Source: CAZCAC01 sp964496575 (GTDB lineage: Bacteria > Planctomycetota > UBA1135 > GCA-002686595). From it: 62,563 bases of DNA. The translations under genes and the position numbers were made by a program. Positions within the stretch are counted from its first letter, which is position 1; each line of letters opens with the position of its first letter. Location of the stretch: assembly GCA_964496575.1 (NCBI GenBank), contig CAZCAC010000045.1:1-62563 (forward strand). Direction: 5' to 3'. The notes under the pieces are model-generated. The model was not told the DNA's origin, ran no database searches, and was given only the letters and a program-made list of their open reading frames with translations. This document shows, piece by piece, positions 57,599 through 62,563 of this stretch.

Positions 57599-59806
57599 CT
57601 ACTCCCTCGGGGAATACGCCGTGGACATGGTCTCGGGCAGGCCGTAAGCCTCGGGCGCCAGGTACCTGCCTCGCTCATCCCCCTGCTTGTCCACCTCCAC
57701 CTGGATCCGGTTCATCTCGGCGTACGGATCGTGGCGAATGCCGGTGACCTGCCAGGACACCTTCGTGCCAGCTTCCCCGCCCGCGATCTTGAACCGGTTG
57801 TCCGCTATCTCCTCGGCCACGTACACCGGTGCAAAGGCACCGATGCAGGACAGCTGGTAGCGGAATTCCATGTTGAGGGCCTCGAACCAGTCGGGCAGGG
57901 CGACCCAGGCCTCACCCTCTTCGTCGAGCAGGACATTGCCGTTGTAGATGTTCATCATGTCCGGACTCTCGACGAAGGAGTGATAGAGGTACTTGTCCGC
58001 GGGCTCGAGCGGGTGGTCGATCTTGAACGAGCCGGAACCCTTGCTCAGGGTACCGAACACGTGAAGGTCGCCGGTGACCCTCGCCTGCCCGTAGACCAGC
58101 AACCCATTGTTGGTGGCCGTGTCGCCGTGGGCGTGCACCTCGAGGGCATAGGCGCTGGCATAGCCGCTGTGCAACTGGTTGCCCAGGTGCCCCTTGGCCC
58201 AGACACCGTAGACGCTCGAGTCCGTGACCTCCAGACCGTAAGTGCTGTTCGTCACGGTGAGGTTTCCGTTGTCGATCCGGACACCGCCATCGACGTGGAG
58301 GTCCGTCTGGGGAGAGGTGGTTCCGATGCCGAGCCTTTGATTCCCCGATTCGAAGATCGCCCAGTCCGATCCACCGTCGGCGCGGATGCGAACGTCGTCG
58401 TCCGGGCACAGGTAGAGATCGTCGTCCGCCGTCGCGTACAGATCGTACCCGGACTCGTACACCCGGGTGTTGTCGCCACCGAAGGCGAGGTCTCCTCCGC
58501 CGTTCAGACGGATGTCTCCCGCCACGTGCAGCGCCTCCGCGGGGCTCGATGTGCCGATTCCGAGCTTGCCCCCATCGAACCAGCTGGTCCTGGACTGGAA
58601 TCGCAACAGATCGAGGTAGTGCCCGCCTGCCCTGGGGCCGAGGACGATTTCTCCCCCGTCCGGAGCATTCAACCAGAACCTGGTGTTGTCGCTTCCGGTC
58701 CCGATGTTGTCGGCATAGATGTCGTAGTCGCCGATCTCCATGATCACGTCAGCCGGGCCGTCGAAGCCCGAGTAGACGACGCTCGTGCCCACCTTGACGT
58801 TCCCGTTGACGTCAAGCAGCTCCGTCGGGGTCGTGGTGCCGATTCCCACGTTGCCCGTGGGGATGTTGAACATGTGCGGAGCATTGGACCAGTAGTCCCA
58901 GTCATCGTCCGCCCAGGGCACGCCGGCGCTGGGCAGGCGCCCCGACGTGGGCTGAGCAGACGGGGAAGAGTAGGACCCCGAGGGACCGGCGGGGGCCGAA
59001 GACGATCCCGGGCTGCCGGGTGCGGGTCCCGGGGGAGGCGCCGGTCTCTCTCGAGGCGGCTGCCCCGACGGACCGCCGGGGATGACTGGAACGTCGTCGC
59101 CGGCGATCAGCACCGCGCCTCCGCTCCCCCCGGGCAGATCGACCTCCTCGAAGGTACGACCGCCCCGGTTGCGGAAGATTCGATCGGATGCCGGGGTGCG
59201 CACCAGGAGATCCCCGAACCCGTCCCCGTCGAAGTCGAAAAGGTGAGCTTCGGTGCAGCGCAGGTCGCTCTCCAGCCCCGTCGATTCCGTCACGTCCGCG
59301 AACCGCAGCCCACGCTCATTGCGGAAGAGTGTGAAGCCACCCTGGTGAATCAGGAAGAGGTCGGTCCAGCCGTCGAGGTCGTAGTCACCGGTGAGCCCCC
59401 CGATCCCTCGCCCGGCGTCATCGCCGAAGAACAACAGGGTCTGATCTTCGAACTCCTCCCCTCCCACGTTCAGGAAGAAGCGGTTGCCCCGGGTATCGAG
59501 CAGCAACAGGTCGCAGAATCCGTCCTTGTCGAAGTCGCCCCAGACGTAGCGTACGGGCCTGAGAGCCGCGGCCTCCTGCGCCGGCGGATCGGGTCGCGCT
59601 TCGGGCGCAGCCGGGGTGTCGGAGAGACGCGGAGCGCGGGTGGGAATGGGCGTTCGCTCCGACCCTTGCGCCGCCGCGCCGGCACCGGGGAGCCGACCGC
59701 TCCAGGTCTGGACCGCGCCGGTCGAGTGTGCGGATGCTGTCCAGAGGACGGCAGTCGTCGCCATCCCGAGCGTCACCGTTCTCGCGAGTGTTCTCGTCTT
59801 CTTCAT
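57599..59806 (-). CDS. secreted FG-GAP/VCBS protein with tail-fibre-like C-terminus
   Basis: A 735-residue exported protein. Signal peptide MKKTRTLARTVTLGMATTAV; then three FG-GAP/VCBS-type repeats (about residues 85-215) with Asp-rich calcium loops: GDFDKDGFCDLLLLD, GDYDLDGWTDLFLI and DFDGDGFGDLLVR. A Pro/Gly/Ser linker (about 230-300) follows, then repeats with GNVGIGTTTPTELLDVNGNVKV, LGIGTSSPAEALHVAGDIRL and LGIGTTSPQTDLHVDGGVRI, the motif found in tail-fibre and large surface proteins. The C-terminal part (LSKGSGSFKIDHPLEPADKYLYHSFVESPDMMNIYNG) resembles the end domain of many such proteins; no S74 peptidase dyad is evident. GGAGGAGG 7 bases before the ATG decides the start. It is probably a calcium-stabilised surface protein. 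Confidence 0.85.
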   Translation of the reverse strand: MKKTRTLARTVTLGMATTAVLWTASAHSTGAVQTWSGRLPGAGAAAQGSERTPIPTRAPRLSDTPAAPEARPDPPAQEAAALRPVRYVWGDFDKDGFCDLLLLDTRGNRFFLNVGGEEFEDQTLLFFGDDAGRGIGGLTGDYDLDGWTDLFLIHQGGFTLFRNERGLRFADVTESTGLESDLRCTEAHLFDFDGDGFGDLLVRTPASDRIFRNRGGRTFEEVDLPGGSGGAVLIAGDDVPVIPGGPSGQPPRERPAPPPGPAPGSPGSSSAPAGPSGSYSSPSAQPTSGRLPSAGVPWADDDWDYWSNAPHMFNIPTGNVGIGTTTPTELLDVNGNVKVGTSVVYSGFDGPADVIMEIGDYDIYADNIGTGSDNTRFWLNAPDGGEIVLGPRAGGHYLDLLRFQSRTSWFDGGKLGIGTSSPAEALHVAGDIRLNGGGDLAFGGDNTRVYESGYDLYATADDDLYLCPDDDVRIRADGGSDWAIFESGNQRLGIGTTSPQTDLHVDGGVRIDNGNLTVTNSTYGLEVTDSSVYGVWAKGHLGNQLHSGYASAYALEVHAHGDTATNNGLLVYGQARVTGDLHVFGTLSKGSGSFKIDHPLEPADKYLYHSFVESPDMMNIYNGNVLLDEEGEAWVALPDWFEALNMEFRYQLSCIGAFAPVYVAEEIADNRFKIAGGEAGTKVSWQVTGIRHDPYAEMNRIQVEVDKQGDERGRYLAPEAYGLPETMSTAYSPRE

Positions 59807-60164
59807 CGTCGTTCCTCCTCCGTGGCGCAGCCGCCAGCAAGACTCGAGGTGAGATTCCCGCTCGAGCCGATGGGAAAACAGGTGGCTGGCGGCCTCCTCG
59901 GTGACCTCCGCCTGGAGCGTCTCGCGAGCAACCGGCCAGCCGTTCACCACCACGGGCGAGTGACCCGGAGAAAGGGACAACGGTATTCCCGCATTCTCGG
60001 CCAGGGGATCGGCGCTCGAGGGCCCGGGGCGGCGCGGGCCCACCACGCCCACACTCCTCGTCGGAGTGAGCTCCCGCTCGAGAGATCGGGTCGGTCTCGG
60101 CAGGGCCACACCGGGCACGAGGCGCTATCATGGTCCCAGAGCTCGCCACGCTCCCCTTCTCGCC
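59807..60164. other. divergent intergenic region
   Basis: About 360 bases between the FG-GAP gene and the fourth sigma gene, which are read in opposite directions. A TATCAT box at 60127-60132 is a possible -10 for the sigma gene, but no -35 is found at the right distance. No gene or RNA is recognised. Confidence 0.45.
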
Positions 60165-60776
60165 ATGCCGCATCCACCGCCAGACGCCACCCAGCTCATC
60201 GAGGCGGCGCTCGAAGGGGATGAAGCCGCCCGGCAGAAGCTCTTCACCGTCCTGCACGACGAGCTCCACCGGCTGGCCCACGCGGCGATGCGCCGGGAGC
60301 GGCCCGGCCACGTGCTGCAGACGACCGCGCTGGTGAGCGAAGCCTACCTGCGCCTGGTGGAGGATCGAGGTCGGCGCTGGGAGACCCGGGCCCACTTCTT
60401 CCGCATCGCGGCCGGAGCCATGCGTCGCATCCTGGTCGACGAAGCGCGCCGCCGCCGGGTCCGGCGACAGGTCCCCGCCACCCGGCTCGTGTCGCTGGCG
60501 GACCTGAGCGGGGATGACGGGGCGTCGGCTCCGGGGACCGATGCCGACGGCGAGCTGGTGGAGCTCGAGCGGGCGCTGACCCGGCTCGCCTCCGACGAGG
60601 GAAACCGGCGGAAGTGCCAGATCGTGGAGCTCCGCTTCTTCGCCGGTCTGACACTCGAGCAGACGGGGGAGGTTCTGGGTGTGTCCAAGGGCACGGTCAA
60701 GCGGGACTGGAGATTCACCCGGGCCTGGCTGCGCAACGAGATCGACGGGGCCACGGGAGAAGGCCATGCCGGATGA
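60165..60776 (+). CDS. ECF RNA polymerase sigma factor, TIGR02999-type
   Basis: A 203-residue sigma factor of the group with the opening PDATQLIEAALEGDEAARQKLFTVLHDELHRLAHAAMRRERPGHVLQTTALVSEAYLRLVE. The phrases HRLAHAAMRRERPGH and LQTTALVSEAYLRLV are hallmarks of the TIGR02999 family, widespread in planctomycetes and acidobacteria. Region 4 lies near LRFFAGLTLEQTGEVLGVSKGTVKRDWRFTRAWL. There is no region 1.1 or 3. It probably directs a small regulon under kinase control. The last 11 bases overlap the start of the kinase gene, so the two are translated together. The ATG at 60165 is chosen from the family start; longer in-frame N-termini are non-coding in character. Confidence 0.9.
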   Translation: MPHPPPDATQLIEAALEGDEAARQKLFTVLHDELHRLAHAAMRRERPGHVLQTTALVSEAYLRLVEDRGRRWETRAHFFRIAAGAMRRILVDEARRRRVRRQVPATRLVSLADLSGDDGASAPGTDADGELVELERALTRLASDEGNRRKCQIVELRFFAGLTLEQTGEVLGVSKGTVKRDWRFTRAWLRNEIDGATGEGHAG

Positions 60777-62544
60777 ACGGAGTGAGGAGCTCGAGCGGCT
60801 GTTTCACGCCGCGCTGGACCTCGAGCCCGAGGAGCGAGCCACGTTTCTCGAGACCGCCTGCTCGGGCATCCCGGGATTGAAGGACCGGGTCGAAGCGCTG
60901 CTCGCGGCCGATCGACGCGCCACCGATTTCCTGGATCGTCCCGCCTGGTCCCGCCCCGCCGATACCCCCCCGGCGGAAGCTCGTGCCGCCGAGGAAGCAG
61001 CGGGGCCGGGGCTGCCGTTCGAGCGGCTTGGTGCCTTCCGCCTTGTGCGACACCTCGGCGAGGGAGGCATGGGAATCGTCTACGAGGCCGTGCAAGAACC
61101 TCTCGGCAGGCGGGTGGCCCTCAAGATCATCCGTCCGGAGCGGGTCGGCTCGCCCGAGACGAGGGCCCGCTTCTGGCGCGAGGCGGAGGCCGTCGCCGAG
61201 CTGCGGCACCCGAACATAGTCACCGTGTTCGGCGCCGGCGAGGAGCAGGGGGTCTGCTACTTCGCGATGGAGCTGCTCGAGGGACGCGGCCTCGACGAGA
61301 TTCTGCGGAATGCGGCTGTTCGCGAGAAGATCCCGGTGGCGGAGATGCTCCGCTGGTTCACGGAGATCGCCGAAGCACTCGCTCATGCACACCGCGCGGG
61401 GATCATCCACCGCGACGTGAAGCCATCCAACATCCTGATCGCGGCCGATGGCCGGGCGATGCTGATGGACTTCGGGATCGCCCGACACGACGCTCGAGCT
61501 TCGTTGACCATCACCGGCGACTTCCGCGGAACGCCCCACTACGCCTCCCCCGAGCAGGTCCGCGCGGACCGCAGCGCGATCGACGGCAGGACCGACGTGT
61601 ACTCGCTCGGCGTGACCCTCTACGAAGCTCGGGTGGGCCGGGTCCCGTTCGAGGGGGAGACGACCGAACAGGTGTTCATGAAGATCCTGGAGCGGGACCC
61701 GATCCCCCCCCGCCGAAGGAATCCATCGATCTCGCGCGACCAGGAGACGGTGATCGGCAAGGCGATGGAGAGGGATCGGGGACGGCGTTACGGGAGCATG
61801 GCCGAGCTCGCCGAGGATCTGCGCCGGCTCTCTGCCGGCGAGCCGGTCGCGGCGCGTCCTCCCGGTCGGATCCGCCGATCCGCCAGGTGGCTTCGCCGCC
61901 ATCGGCGCGCTTCGGCCGGGGCCGCGACCGCGCTGCTGATCGGCCTGGGCGCTCTGACCCTGGCGCTCGGCGCTCACTGGCGGGAGGGCCGGATCGAGGC
62001 GGCGGAGCAGCGCTTCTCGCCGATCCGCGAAGCGTTGGGGTTTCCCTCCCGGACCTTTCGCCACGCCACCTGGGAGTGGGCCATCGCCGCGGACCCCGCC
62101 GAGCCGTCCAACTACATGATCCGGGCCGTGCTGGCCGTCGATGCGAGTGAGCTCGAGGAAGCCTCAGCGGCACTGGAGTCTTGCCTCGAGAGGCGTAGCC
62201 CGAGCGGGGAGACCGACCTGGAGGCGGAGGCGAGCTACCTGCTGGGGCTCGTCCAGCTGGCTCTCGCGAACCAGCTCGGCGACGAGACGGAGCGAGCGCA
62301 GCTGCTGGAGTCCGCGCGATCCGCGCTGGCTCGGGTGGGTGAGTTCGATCCGCTGTCGCCGGAAACGCTGGTATGGCGCTCGGTACCTCCAGCGACGATC
62401 GAAGCCGATCGAGCCGCCACGCTCCTGCTCCAGACCGAGCTCAACGCGGAGCACCACATCACCCACCTCTATCGCGCCCTGGAGATCGCCGTGGATCTGC
62501 ACCGGGGCGGATGTTGGCGACGACGTGAATCCGCGGGATTCTGA
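60766..62544 (+). CDS. membrane-anchored Ser/Thr protein kinase (possibly frameshifted at 3' end)
   Basis: A 592-residue kinase. An N-terminal helical adaptor of about 60 residues (LERLFHAALDLEPEERATFLETACSG) is followed by the kinase domain (about 85-350): LGEGGMGIVYEAV, VALKIIRP, HRDVKPSN, MDFGIARHDA and ASPEQVRAD. A transmembrane helix (AGAATALLIGLGALTLALGA) lies near residue 395. The rest outside has TPR-like helices (YMIRAVLAVDASELEEASAALESCLERR, ASYLLGLVQLALANQLG). The frame closes with DLHRGGCWRRRESAGF and a TGA 19 bases before the window end. A +1 shift would instead continue as DVGDDVNPRDSDDG, more in line with the preceding TPR pattern, so the true gene may continue past the window. 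It is coupled to the sigma gene by an 11-base overlap. Confidence 0.85.
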   Translation: MPDERSEELERLFHAALDLEPEERATFLETACSGIPGLKDRVEALLAADRRATDFLDRPAWSRPADTPPAEARAAEEAAGPGLPFERLGAFRLVRHLGEGGMGIVYEAVQEPLGRRVALKIIRPERVGSPETRARFWREAEAVAELRHPNIVTVFGAGEEQGVCYFAMELLEGRGLDEILRNAAVREKIPVAEMLRWFTEIAEALAHAHRAGIIHRDVKPSNILIAADGRAMLMDFGIARHDARASLTITGDFRGTPHYASPEQVRADRSAIDGRTDVYSLGVTLYEARVGRVPFEGETTEQVFMKILERDPIPPRRRNPSISRDQETVIGKAMERDRGRRYGSMAELAEDLRRLSAGEPVAARPPGRIRRSARWLRRHRRASAGAATALLIGLGALTLALGAHWREGRIEAAEQRFSPIREALGFPSRTFRHATWEWAIAADPAEPSNYMIRAVLAVDASELEEASAALESCLERRSPSGETDLEAEASYLLGLVQLALANQLGDETERAQLLESARSALARVGEFDPLSPETLVWRSVPPATIEADRAATLLLQTELNAEHHITHLYRALEIAVDLHRGGCWRRRESAGF

Positions 62545-62563
62545 CGACGGTCGTCATCGCCGC

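Overview
The window is a high-GC chromosomal segment, most likely from a member of the Planctomycetota. The evidence is several secreted proteins ending in the same Cys-containing C-terminal domain (YCTTSPNS...WYRDP...FNFSDGL), a crowd of ECF sigma factors paired with membrane-anchored Ser/Thr kinases, a secreted PHP-domain protein, an arylsulfotransferase and a PQQ-propeller/EF-hand protein. The C-terminal domain style suggests a Saltatorellus/Engelhardtia-like lineage, but that placement is an inference from memory. Two 10-base N runs (22303-22312 and 26020-26029) show that this is a scaffold, so defects near them may be assembly errors.

Layout. 62-5341: PolB-type exonuclease, a coupled pair (secreted protein plus matrixin metalloprotease with a sorting-type tail), an HDOD protein whose 3' end is duplicated, and a small hypothetical. 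5474-10314: a large exported PDZ/Lys-Ala/Cys-Gly protein, tRNA-Leu with anticodon AAG, and a membrane-anchored unknown. 10509-18741: aminotransferase, a frameshifted histidine kinase without its phospho-acceptor His, a lipoprotein, an M50-like membrane protein, ECF sigma plus Ser/Thr kinase, a PAP2-type phosphatase and a barrel-like lipoprotein. 18930-25728: three secreted proteins with the lineage-type C-terminal domain, the third cut by an in-frame amber codon. 26098-28116: ECF sigma, putative anti-sigma and a stand-alone secretin-N protein in one operon. 28197-34796: TetR-regulated tripartite RND efflux operon with a clear promoter and operator. 34901-41842: small Zn-ribbon protein, a peroxiredoxin that reads as a selenoprotein, arylsulfotransferase, PQQ propeller and heparinase-like lyase. 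41888-50448: Ser/Thr kinase plus ECF sigma, divergent from a caspase-family protein, then a repeat protein and a serine hydrolase. 50774-55545: third sigma/kinase pair followed by a YadA-head-like protein, with lower G/C use than its surroundings. 55671-62544: RbsD-like lipoprotein, asparaginase, FG-GAP/tail-fibre-like protein and a fourth sigma/kinase pair.

The strongest unusual signal is the peroxiredoxin at 35346-35882 (minus strand). An in-frame UGA occupies exactly the peroxidatic Cys of a BCP/PrxQ protein, and a perfect 7-bp hairpin with a G-rich loop lies 15 nt downstream, as expected for a bacterial SECIS element. Other signals are the four ECF/kinase pairs in 49 kb, the caspase locus beside one of them, the shared C-terminal domain on unrelated secreted proteins, and two clearly broken genes.
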